Positions 50,364 to 59,563 of a stretch of 64,000 nt of DNA are shown here, in pieces. Source of the DNA: Myxococcus virescens (GTDB taxonomy: Bacteria; Myxococcota; Myxococcia; Myxococcales; Myxococcaceae); assembly GCF_900101905.1 (NCBI RefSeq), contig NZ_FNAJ01000005.1:573293-637292 (forward strand), read 5' to 3'. The translations under genes were made by a program, and so were the position numbers. The notes below the pieces were generated by a model. That model was given only the letters and a program-made list of their open reading frames with translations. It made no database searches and was not told the origin of the DNA. Numbering within the stretch: position 1 is the first letter of the stretch; the number at the start of each line of letters is the position of its first letter.

Positions 50364-51623
50364 TCAGTGCTGGGTCTCTCGGTCCTTGATGAGCCGCTCG
50401 AGCTCCTCACGGATGATGGTCTCCGCCAGCTGCGGTACCACCTCCCAGGCAATCTTCTCGATGACCTCGCGGGAAGCCTTCGAAAGCGCCTCGCGCAGCA
50501 GGGCCTCGCCCCCGTCCGCGGCAGGCGCACGCGCGCTCGCCGGCCTAGCCGCGACGGGCGCGGGGGTGGCGATGTCCAGCGAGATCTCCTCCGCGTCACC
50601 CTGGTCGGGCAGCGAGTCCTCGATGCTGATGGACGGCTGGGCCGCGGCGGGCGCGGGCGCACCCAGACCGAACGGATCCCTACCCCGCGCGGCGGGCTGC
50701 GGCGCCGCCCCAGGAGGAGGCTGCGGCGCGCCAACCGGCGGACGCGCGAAGCCACCCGGCGCGGGACCACCCGGCGGAGGCGGCACACCCGGACGCGCCA
50801 CGGCGCCCGGAGGCATTCCCGGACGCGGCGGAAGGCCCGGCGCGGGACCACCCGGCGGAGGCGGCACACCCGGACGGGCGCCCGGCGGCATCCCAGGTCC
50901 CGGAGGACGGGCGCCCGGCGGCATCCCAGGCCCCGGAGGACGCGCCATGCCCGGCGGCATCCCAGGTCCCGGAGGACGCGGTGCGCCCGGCGCACCCGGC
51001 GGCGGCATGCCCGGACCCGGGGGACGCGCCATACCCGGCGGCATCCCAGGTCCCGGAGGACGCGCACCCGGCGGCATCCCAGGCCCCGGCGGACGCGGCA
51101 CGCCCGGCCCCGGAGGAACACCCGGACGGGCCCCCGGCGGAGGCGCGGGACGGGCCCCCGGCGGAGCAGCGGCGGCGACAGGCGCGGGCGCTGCGGCGGG
51201 CTGAGGCGCCGCGTGGCGCACCTGCGTGGCGGCCGACGCGGGCATCGTGTTGGACTTCTGGCCGACCAGCGCCTTCACCTTGTCGAGCAGCACCTGGCTC
51301 TCGAAGGGCTTGGTGACGTGGTCATCGGCGCGGGCGGCGCGAGCGCGGTTCTCGTCGAACGCCTCGAACGTGCCGGCCAGCAGCACCACCGGGATGCCCT
51401 GGGTGGCCGGGTCGTTCTTCAGCGCTTCGCAGACCTCATAGCCGCTCTTGCCCGGCATCATGACGTCCGCGAGGACGACGTCCGGACGCAGCTCGCGGGT
51501 GCGGGAGATGGCGTCCAGCCCGTTGTCCACCGCGGTCACCTGAAAGTCCTCGGTCGCGAAGATCATCCCGATCACCTTGCGGATGGTGAGCGAGTCATCG
51601 GCGACCAGCAGATTCTTGGGCAT
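50364..51623 (-). CDS. Response regulator with Pro/Gly-rich linker and C-terminal helical module
   Basis: 419 residues. The receiver (1-122) has Asp53 (VVLADVMMPGKSGYE) and the Lys of VTKPFE. Residues 125-330 are a low-complexity linker of PPGPGMPPGA-type repeats, rich in Pro, Gly and Met. The last 45 residues form amphipathic helices (LREALSKASREVIEKIAWEV, then VPQLAETIIREELERLI). This ending, a Trp/Val/Pro-containing helix followed by an IIREEL helix, recalls the multimerising tail of the pole organiser PopZ, but only by eye. It may act in protein localisation or motility. A CheW-like gene lies upstream on the same strand. Confidence 0.82.
   Translation of the reverse strand: MPKNLLVADDSLTIRKVIGMIFATEDFQVTAVDNGLDAISRTRELRPDVVLADVMMPGKSGYEVCEALKNDPATQGIPVVLLAGTFEAFDENRARAARADDHVTKPFESQVLLDKVKALVGQKSNTMPASAATQVRHAAPQPAAAPAPVAAAAPPGARPAPPPGARPGVPPGPGVPRPPGPGMPPGARPPGPGMPPGMARPPGPGMPPPGAPGAPRPPGPGMPPGMARPPGPGMPPGARPPGPGMPPGARPGVPPPPGGPAPGLPPRPGMPPGAVARPGVPPPPGGPAPGGFARPPVGAPQPPPGAAPQPAARGRDPFGLGAPAPAAAQPSISIEDSLPDQGDAEEISLDIATPAPVAARPASARAPAADGGEALLREALSKASREVIEKIAWEVVPQLAETIIREELERLIKDRETQH
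50700..51180 (-). repeat. Tandem repeats encoding the (RPPGPGMPPG)n linker
   Basis: About a dozen 27-30-bp units (ggcggcatcccaggtcccggaggacgc and variants) encode Pro-Gly-Pro-Gly-Met-Pro-Pro-Gly-x-Arg blocks in the receiver protein. Copies at 50890-51110 are nearly identical. There are no spacers, so it is not a CRISPR. Confidence 0.8.
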
Positions 51624-51739
51624 CGGTTCGGGCCTCGGGGAGCATCCACTCCCCTGAATTCGTTGGTGATTCCCGCCGCGAGGGTTGACTCGCGGCAGTC
51701 TGACAAGCGGGGCAGCTTACGAGTTGCCCTCTGGGACGA

Positions 51740-52555
51740 TCAAGAAAACATGCGTTGCAGGTCCAGGAACGCCACAGGCTCGCTCAACCCGGGAGCACGG
51801 AAGCTCCCCGCGGTGTCGTCCGGCTCGAAGCGTTGCATGACGCCGAGCACCCGCGTGGCCGTCAGCCCCACGTTCCGCCCGGCCAGCTCCGTGAGGACGA
51901 TGAAGGACTCCGGGATGGGCGCTTCCCCCAGCAACGCGGGGACCGAGCAGACAGGCCACAGCACCTGATCATGCGGAAAAATACCGGCCACCGGTCCACT
52001 CGGCACGGGCAGGACGCAGAAGGCCTCTCCCCGGCTGATGACCTGCGACACCAGGCCCAGGGGGACTCCGAACAGTCGCCCCTGCGACTCGAAGACGAGC
52101 GCGCGGTCCGGAGCCGCCTCCGCCCAGTGCACGGGCCGGGCGGCGACCGCCGGCGACATCGAACCCACCCGGTGCGGCAGCGCCTCCGCGATGAGCTCCA
52201 GGTACAGCCGCGACTTGTGCAGCACCGAGCCCCTGCTCAGCGGCGCCAGCGAGTCCGCCAGTCCCGGTGGCAGCAGGAAGAACGGCGCGCGGGCCACGTC
52301 CGCCACCTCCACCACGGAGCGCACGCGCACCGCCAGGGTGGGACTCACGTCGAGCACCACCACCATGCCCGGGCCTTCCTCGGGCGGCCCGCCCAGCAGC
52401 GCGCAGAGGTCCTTCACCTCCAGCACACCCCGCAGGCTGCTGCCGTTGGCGCCCGGCATCGCTACTTCCATGACAGACGTTGCTTCCACGGCGTAACGGG
52501 TTTCCCCGGCCTCAACGAGAAGGCAGAGCCGACGGCCGCTTTCGAAGGGGGACAC
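51740..52555 (-). CDS. Double CheW-like domain protein
   Basis: 271 residues, GTG start. Two CheW-type beta modules can be seen: residues 10-110 (RRLCLLVEAGETRYAVEATSV, then a GVLEVKDLCALLGG docking segment and a VVVLDV strand) and 145-270 (RALVFESQGRLFGVPLGLVSQV, FVLTELAGRNVGLTATRVLGV, and the final SEPVAFLDLQRMF). CheW proteins couple chemoreceptors to CheA; a tandem form could bridge two partners. No CheA or receptor gene is close. The start lies 50 bp from the divergent GGDEF enzyme gene. Confidence 0.75.
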   Translation of the reverse strand: MSPFESGRRLCLLVEAGETRYAVEATSVMEVAMPGANGSSLRGVLEVKDLCALLGGPPEEGPGMVVVLDVSPTLAVRVRSVVEVADVARAPFFLLPPGLADSLAPLSRGSVLHKSRLYLELIAEALPHRVGSMSPAVAARPVHWAEAAPDRALVFESQGRLFGVPLGLVSQVISRGEAFCVLPVPSGPVAGIFPHDQVLWPVCSVPALLGEAPIPESFIVLTELAGRNVGLTATRVLGVMQRFEPDDTAGSFRAPGLSEPVAFLDLQRMFS

Positions 52556-52605
52556 GGGGGCCGACCCTAGCAGCCTTCCATCGGTTGGTGCTAAGCCGAT
52601 GGGAG

Positions 52606-53979
52606 ATGGCGCGAATCCTCCTCGTCGACGACGAAAAGATCGCCCGCACCCTGTACGGCGACTACCTCACCGCCGTGGGACACGCCGTCACGGCGGTGGG
52701 CACGCTACAAGAGGCAAAGGAAGCGCTCGCAGGCGACCGCTTCGACGCGGTGGTGACGGACCTCATCCTCCCCGGTGGCGACGGCATGGAGGTCCTGCGG
52801 CACGTGCGGGAACACCACCCGGGCGTGGAGGTGGTGGTCATCACCGGCCTGGAGAAGGTGGACCCCGCCGTGCGCGCCATCAAGAGCGGCGCCGCGGAGT
52901 ACCTCGTCAAGCCGGTGGCCCCGGAGGCCCTGCAGCACGCCGTGCGCCGCGCGCTCACCACGCGCGACCTGATGCAGGAGAACGCGTCGCTGCGCCGCCA
53001 CGTGGCCATGCTGGAGGCGGGGCAACGCATCGCCACCACCCTGGACCGCGAGAAGCTGGCCGCGGCCACCGCCAGCGCGCTGCAGAGCATGGCCTCCGCC
53101 AGTGCCGTGGTCCTGCTGGAGCGCGACTCCGCCTTCGCGCTGCGGCGCCACGGCACCAGCGGCCTGTCCACCGCGCTGGAAGAGCCGCTCATCGCCGAGC
53201 TCATCGAACGCCTGAGCAACGAACGCGGGCCGCGCGAGCTGGACGGCCTGGACGCGCCCTTCCCTCGCGCCGTCTCCTTCCCCGCGCTGGAGGGCGATGC
53301 CGTGCTGGGACACGCGGTGCTCTTCTTCGGCGGCACGGGCGCGGAGTGGGCGGGCGAGACGGCCAGCTTCCTGGTGCGCAACTGGGCGCTCGCGCTGCGC
53401 AACCTCGGCCGCTTCGCCGCGGTGGAGGACCTGGCGTACGTCGACGACCTCACGCGCCTGTTCAACACCCGCTACCTGCACCTGGTGGTGGACCGCGAGG
53501 TCCAGGACGCACTCCAGTCGCAGCGCACCTTCAGCCTGCTGTTCCTGGACCTGGACCACTTCAAATCCATCAACGACACCCATGGCCACCTCGTGGGCTC
53601 CAAGGTGCTGGTGGAGGCGGCGCGCGTGGTGAAGGGCTGCGTGAGAGACCACGACGTCGTCGCGCGCTACGGCGGAGACGAATACGTGGTGGTGCTGCGC
53701 AATACCGACTCCGGCGGCGCGCTCAAGGTGGCCGAGCGCATCCGGCGCACCATGGAGACGCACAACTTCCTGGCGCGCGAAGGCCTGTCGCTCAAGCTCA
53801 CCACGTGCATCGGCGTGGCCAGCTTCCCCGAGCACGCCCAGGACAAGGCCACGCTGTTGGACCTGTCGGACCGGGCCATGTACCGCGGCAAGCGGGGCTC
53901 GCGGAACGTCGTCTACATGGCGGCGAAGGACCTGGAGGCCCCACCGGCCGAGCGCCGGCAGGCCCACTCCGCATCCTGA
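52606..53979 (+). CDS. REC-GAF-GGDEF cyclase with Hypr signature, probable 3',3'-cGAMP synthase
   Basis: 457 residues. The receiver (1-120) has Asp52 (VVTDLILP). A GAF-like region spans about 140-280. The GGDEF domain (290-440) is complete: FLDLDHFKSIND, an intact G356-G-D-E-Y motif, and an I-site R347-x-x-D350 five residues ahead. The base-selecting Asp in the GHxxGD motif is Ser332 (GHLVGS). This Asp-to-Ser change defines Hypr enzymes, which make cyclic AMP-GMP as well as c-di-GMP. I recall that M. xanthus Mxan_4463 was assigned to this class; the adjacent encC suggests this gene is its counterpart. Phosphorylation of Asp52 probably controls dimerisation. Confidence 0.88.
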   Translation: MARILLVDDEKIARTLYGDYLTAVGHAVTAVGTLQEAKEALAGDRFDAVVTDLILPGGDGMEVLRHVREHHPGVEVVVITGLEKVDPAVRAIKSGAAEYLVKPVAPEALQHAVRRALTTRDLMQENASLRRHVAMLEAGQRIATTLDREKLAAATASALQSMASASAVVLLERDSAFALRRHGTSGLSTALEEPLIAELIERLSNERGPRELDGLDAPFPRAVSFPALEGDAVLGHAVLFFGGTGAEWAGETASFLVRNWALALRNLGRFAAVEDLAYVDDLTRLFNTRYLHLVVDREVQDALQSQRTFSLLFLDLDHFKSINDTHGHLVGSKVLVEAARVVKGCVRDHDVVARYGGDEYVVVLRNTDSGGALKVAERIRRTMETHNFLAREGLSLKLTTCIGVASFPEHAQDKATLLDLSDRAMYRGKRGSRNVVYMAAKDLEAPPAERRQAHSAS

Positions 53980-53982
53980 CGG

Positions 53983-54375
53983 CTACCGGCGCAGGCTGCC
54001 CACGGTGAGGCGCTTCTCCGGGGTGACGTCCGCTGGAGACGGCGCCTCGCCCTCCTTGCCCACGGCCTCCACGGCCTCGTGCGACGCGCCGGAGGTGATG
54101 AGCCGGTACTTCTCCACGGCCTCCTTCGCGTGCGCGGCCTGCTCTGGATCCAACCGGGCGATGAGCTCCCAGAAGAGGGCGGCGTGCTCGCGCTCCTCGT
54201 CCATGACGTGCCGGAGGATGGCCTTGGCGTCCTCGTTGTCCGTCGCGTCGATATGGGCCGCGTAGAGGTTGATGGCATCCAGCTCCGCCTCGATGTTGAG
54301 ACGGATGGAGCGGGCCAACTCGGAGTCCGTCATCTTGCGGGGGACCAGCGAGTGGAACGGGTTGGTCTGCGGCAT
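53983..54375 (-). CDS. encC: Encapsulin cargo ferritin-like protein EncC
   Basis: 130 residues. The ferritin-like two-helix unit holds the encapsulated-ferritin iron ligands Glu31, Glu61 and His64 (NIEAELDAINLYAAH; DEEREHAALFWE), spaced as in EncFtn of Rhodospirillum. The C-terminus ends exactly in LTVGSLRR, the peptide that docks cargo into the M. xanthus encapsulin shell. The protein oxidises Fe(II) so that iron can be stored in the EncA compartment. No shell gene is in the window, as expected for M. xanthus, whose cargo genes are scattered. The ATG at 54375 gives the known N-terminus MPQTNPFHSLVP. It is closer to EncC than EncB in length. Confidence 0.92.
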   Translation of the reverse strand: MPQTNPFHSLVPRKMTDSELARSIRLNIEAELDAINLYAAHIDATDNEDAKAILRHVMDEEREHAALFWELIARLDPEQAAHAKEAVEKYRLITSGASHEAVEAVGKEGEAPSPADVTPEKRLTVGSLRR

Positions 54376-54524
54376 GAAGGCCCTCCCGAGGCCGGTGTCG
54401 CGATATCCGGATTTCCGGGCGGTGCGACGAGAACGCGGCAAGCATCCGCGCCGGCACGGTCCGGGTCAACGGATTCCCTCCAGGTGCGTTGCGTACAAGC
54501 GGTTGCCTCCGCCATGCTCGTCAC

Positions 54525-56042
54525 ATGGAAACACCCGTGCCGCTCGCCCAACTGCTCCAGGCCCTGGAGGCAGGGGACCTGACGGCCGCGCGAACAGCGG
54601 CGGCGGCACTGCAACGTGCGGGAGCGCAAACGTCACAGCTGGCGGCGGAGGTGCTGCACGAGCTGCGACAACCGCTGCTCGGCGTGAAGGCCTACGCCCA
54701 ACTGCTCGCAGAGGACGGCGCCGCCCCCGGGCCCCTGCGCCTGCTGCTGGCCCAGGTGGAGCGGATGGAGCAGATCGTCTCCGACTTCATCCGCCTGTCG
54801 AGCGAACGACCGGCGTCTCAACAGCGCCTCTCCCTGGCGGCCCCCATCTGGGCGGCGGCGAAGCACTTCAGCATCAACCCGGACTCCTCGCGCATCTCCC
54901 TGGAGGTAGAGGCCCCGGAGGACATCACCATCCAGGGCAACGCGCGCCTCATCGAACAGCTCACCCTGAACCTGCTCAACAACGCGCGCGACGCCATGGC
55001 GGGGCGCGGCCGGGTGAAGGTGGTGCTCACGATGGAGGGCCCCTCCCCTGCCCTCTACGTGGCGGACTGGGGGCCGGGCATCCCCGAGGAGCTGCGAGCG
55101 CGCATCTTCGAGCCCTACATCACCGCCAACAAGCGAGGCACCGGACTGGGCTTGTCGGTGTGCCAGCGCATCGCCCGCGAGCACCACGCGCGCCTCGAGC
55201 TGGCCCCGCAGGGCGTCATCCGCGACGTCCCGCCCCCGGCCACCGTGTTCCGCGTGCTCTTCCCCGCGACGGACGCGCCGCCCACGCAGAAGCACCGGGT
55301 CCTGGTGGTGGATGACGAAATCATCATCCGCATGGTCTTCCGCGACCTGATGGGCAAGGAGTGCGAGATCATCGAAGCGGCGAGCGGCGAGGAGGCCCTG
55401 GACCTGCTGCAACAGGCGCCGGTGGACCTCATCGTCACCGACAAGAACCTGCCCGGCATGTCCGGCCTGGAGCTGGCGCAGCAGGCGCGGCGGCTGCACA
55501 CGGACTCGCGCGTCATCCTGATGACGGGCTACCCGTCGCTGGTGACGACGCAGCAGGCGCTGGAGCTGGGCGTGGTGGACTACCTGCTCAAGCCCTTCGA
55601 CGACATCCGCGAGGTGCGCGCCCTGCTGCGCTCCACGCTGGCCCGGAAGCCCGCCCCCGCGCCGCTGGAGACGGACCCCGCGATGCGCCGGGTGGACGTG
55701 CTGGAGGACAACCCGGCGGCGGCGGCGCAAATCACCCACGCCCTGTCCCTGGTGGGACTGGAAGCGCGCATCCTGACGACGACGGAGCTGGCCGCGCTGG
55801 AGCCGCCCGCGGGCGTGGTGGTGAGCTGGGACTTCACGCCCGCCTACGGGCGCAAGGCGCTGGAGCTGGGCAAGGCGCTGGCCCAGGGCGCACCCTTCGT
55901 GGTGCTGGCCGAGCACCTCACCATGGAGACGGCGCTGGAGTCCCTGCGTGCGGGCGCCGCCGCGTGCCTTCCCAAGCTGATGTCCGACGCGTCGGCGCTC
56001 AGCCGAGAGTTGAACCGCGCATTCAAACGAGAGGCCCCATGA
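54525..56042 (+). CDS. Soluble histidine kinase with receiver and pseudo-receiver
   Basis: 505 residues, no membrane helix or sensor domain. HisKA lies at the N-terminus with His45 (LHELRQPLLGVKAYAQ). The ATPase is complete (NLLNNARDAM, VADWGPGIPEE, IFEPYITANKRGTGLGLSV). A true receiver follows (about 268-385: VLVVDDEIIIRMVF, VTDKNLPGMSG, LLKPFDD). The last 110 residues have receiver-like alternation but no acidic pocket or Lys (VVSWDFTPAYGRKALELG, FVVLAEH), so they form a pseudo-receiver. Such a kinase may take its input through a partner protein. Its stop overlaps the next lipoprotein start by ATGA. Confidence 0.88.
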   Translation: METPVPLAQLLQALEAGDLTAARTAAAALQRAGAQTSQLAAEVLHELRQPLLGVKAYAQLLAEDGAAPGPLRLLLAQVERMEQIVSDFIRLSSERPASQQRLSLAAPIWAAAKHFSINPDSSRISLEVEAPEDITIQGNARLIEQLTLNLLNNARDAMAGRGRVKVVLTMEGPSPALYVADWGPGIPEELRARIFEPYITANKRGTGLGLSVCQRIAREHHARLELAPQGVIRDVPPPATVFRVLFPATDAPPTQKHRVLVVDDEIIIRMVFRDLMGKECEIIEAASGEEALDLLQQAPVDLIVTDKNLPGMSGLELAQQARRLHTDSRVILMTGYPSLVTTQQALELGVVDYLLKPFDDIREVRALLRSTLARKPAPAPLETDPAMRRVDVLEDNPAAAAQITHALSLVGLEARILTTTELAALEPPAGVVVSWDFTPAYGRKALELGKALAQGAPFVVLAEHLTMETALESLRAGAAACLPKLMSDASALSRELNRAFKREAP

Positions 56043-57142
56043 GACTCGCGCTCCTGTCCGTCCTGCTGCTGGGTGTTGCTTGCTCCTCCGACAAGCCTCC
56101 GATGCAGGGCGGGCCGGACGCGGGCCGTGGCGACGCGGGCACCGGAGCAGACGACGCAGGCACCGGGACAGACGATGCGGGCAGCGGCGACGCGGGTTGC
56201 GAGCCGCTGGCCTCGGGTCCGGGCACCCCACTGCTCACCGGGTTGAACACGCCCCGCAGGCTCGCGGCGGACGCAACGGACCTCTACATCGCCGAGTCCC
56301 ACTCCCTGAATCCGCAGCAGCCCCAGCCGGGCCCCGGGCGGCTCCTCCGGCTGCCACGCGCGGGCGGTGACGCGGTGTCCGTGGCCACGGGCTTCCGGGC
56401 GCCGGATGCCATCGCCGTGGTGGCGGACTCCGTCTACGTGCTCGACCTGGACGGGCTGTGGCGGGTGGACAAGGCGACGGGCACGAAGGACGCACGGTCG
56501 CTCGATGCCACGGTGAACAACGTCACCATTGGCGGCACGGACGTCCTGCCCACGCGGATGGGCGACCGGGACGTGGTGGTCATCGCGACGTCGCACCGCC
56601 GGCTGGTGCGCGTGGACGCCTCGGGCGGCAACCGCCAGGAGCTCTACGCTGGCACGGGCTACACGCAGGTGCGGGGAGCCCGCGTGGTGGGCCAGGACGT
56701 GTGGTTCCTGGTCGCCGCGGGAGAGAGCCCCGGCCTCTACAGCGTGCCGCTGGACGGCAGTGCCCCGGCCACGCTGCGCGACGGCACCATCACCGCCGGC
56801 ACCTCGTTGGAAGTCACGCCCACACACTTCCTGGTCACCGAAGGCGGCGGCGGAAACGGCCGCGTGCTGCGCCTGCCACGCGAGGGCGGCGCGGCGGAGG
56901 TCGTGGCCACGGGCCTCCAGGGGCCCGCCTTCCCGGTGGAGCTGAATGGCACGCTCTACTTCAAGGACGTCAGCACCGGCGGCACGGGCTTCCTCCGCCG
57001 CGTGAGCACCTGCGCGCCCGGCGCCCTGGAGCCCGTGGGCCCAGAGGGCGTGGGGCCCGGGGGCCTGCTGGTGGACGGCGACACCCTGCTCTACACGTCG
57101 CAGGAGAGCGGCACCGGCGGCGTCGTGGGCCGCGTGCCCTGA
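56039..57142 (+). CDS. Lipoprotein with beta-propeller-like domain
   Basis: 367 residues. Lipobox LLGVAC (Cys15), then a tether of DAG repeats (residues 25-53, e.g. DAGTGADDAGTGTDDAG) common in myxobacterial surface lipoproteins. Residues 60-367 repeat a blade pattern: LTGLNTPRRLAADATDLYIAE, GRLLRLPRAGGDAVSVATG, APDAIAVVADSVYVLDLDGL, as in NHL/TolB-like propellers. The function is unknown. Translational coupling to the kinase suggests it could be that kinase's sensor or readout partner, but the kinase is soluble, so this is speculative. Confidence 0.82.
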   Translation: MRLALLSVLLLGVACSSDKPPMQGGPDAGRGDAGTGADDAGTGTDDAGSGDAGCEPLASGPGTPLLTGLNTPRRLAADATDLYIAESHSLNPQQPQPGPGRLLRLPRAGGDAVSVATGFRAPDAIAVVADSVYVLDLDGLWRVDKATGTKDARSLDATVNNVTIGGTDVLPTRMGDRDVVVIATSHRRLVRVDASGGNRQELYAGTGYTQVRGARVVGQDVWFLVAAGESPGLYSVPLDGSAPATLRDGTITAGTSLEVTPTHFLVTEGGGGNGRVLRLPREGGAAEVVATGLQGPAFPVELNGTLYFKDVSTGGTGFLRRVSTCAPGALEPVGPEGVGPGGLLVDGDTLLYTSQESGTGGVVGRVP

Positions 57143-57168
57143 GCGCCAGGACGTCCCCGCTGAAACGA

Positions 57169-57210
57169 CAACGGCCCCGGCGCCTCCTGACGAGGCATCC
57201 GGGGCCGTTG
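57169..57210. terminator. Strong bidirectional terminator between the lipoprotein gene and groEL
   Basis: A 12-bp stem CAACGGCCCCGG/CCGGGGCCGTTG encloses a second small helix GCCTC/GAGGC, between convergent stops at 57142 and 57264. Confidence 0.8.
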
Positions 57211-57263
57211 ACTGCCGAGGCCCAGACGGCCCGGGACTCATGTCCCGAGCCCTCCGGAGCGGC

Positions 57264-58907
<1,644 letters not shown>

Positions 58908-58956
58908 CGCAACCTCCTGAATTTACTGGGGGATTTTACTGGTACGACACGGGCCG

Positions 58957-58983
58957 TTAGCACTCGGCCATGGCGAGCGCCAA
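58957..58983 (-). promoter_or_regulatory. CIRCE element (HrcA operator) of groEL
   Basis: TTAGCACTC (58957-58965), nine bases, then GAGCGCCAA (58975-58983). One arm is perfect against the CIRCE consensus TTAGCACTC-N9-GAGTGCTAA and the other has two mismatches. It covers the predicted transcript start, so HrcA binding should repress groEL and heat should relieve it. Confidence 0.88.
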
Positions 58984-59009
58984 CATAAGGGCCGCCTGAA
59001 CGATGTCAA
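58982..59009 (-). promoter_or_regulatory. Sigma-70 promoter of groEL
   Basis: On the minus strand TTGACA (59004-59009), a 16-bp spacer and TATGTT (58982-58987). The predicted start lies near 58975, inside the CIRCE element, about 68 nt before the ATG. Confidence 0.75.
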
Positions 59010-59075
59010 CCAGGAAGGGTGGGCGTGTAGGCGAGCGGACGGCTCAAAGCACCCTGCCGGGAGGGGCGCCGTGGG

Positions 59076-59432
59076 CTATTGCGCGAAGCGGACCAGGGTG
59101 AGCAGTTGGCCCATGTCCAGGGGCTTGTGGAGCGTCAGGGCCACGCCCTTGCGCAGGCCGCGGTCCGTCACCGAGCCATCCTCGCTGCCCGTCATCAGCA
59201 GCACCGGGACGCTCTGGAAGCGGGGGTCCGCCTTGAGCATCTCCGTGAACTGGATGCCGTCCATATGGGGCATCACGTAGTCGGTGATGACCATGCTGAC
59301 CTGGTTGCGCTCCAGCACGTCGAGCGCCTGGAGCGCGTCGGACGCCGAGTAGACCGTGAACCCATGCATCTCCAAGAAGCGAGAGAGCATCGTGCAGAGT
59401 TCGAGATCGTCGTCGACGACAAGGATGTTCAC
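59076..59432 (-). CDS. Single-domain response regulator (CheY-like)
   Basis: 118 residues from a GTG at 59432 (NILVVDDDLEL); another GTG at 59462 would add ten residues. All receiver residues are present: Asp7-Asp8-Asp9, phosphoacceptor Asp51 (MVITDYVMPHMDG), the switch Thr in LLMTGSED, and Lys in TLHKPLD. It has no output domain, so it acts by binding partners. The kinase could be any of several in the window. It is divergent from the TPR-metalloprotease gene. Confidence 0.87.
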   Translation of the reverse strand: MNILVVDDDLELCTMLSRFLEMHGFTVYSASDALQALDVLERNQVSMVITDYVMPHMDGIQFTEMLKADPRFQSVPVLLMTGSEDGSVTDRGLRKGVALTLHKPLDMGQLLTLVRFAQ

Positions 59433-59563
59433 GGGACTGAGCGCCGCACCAGGACGGGCCACGGAACGTAGCAGCCGTGCGCGGCGTTGACAACGAAGTG
59501 CGCGGCTTCATATGTCGCGGCCCCATGGGGACGCGGACGTCGAAGCGAACGGGGGTGAGCGGG

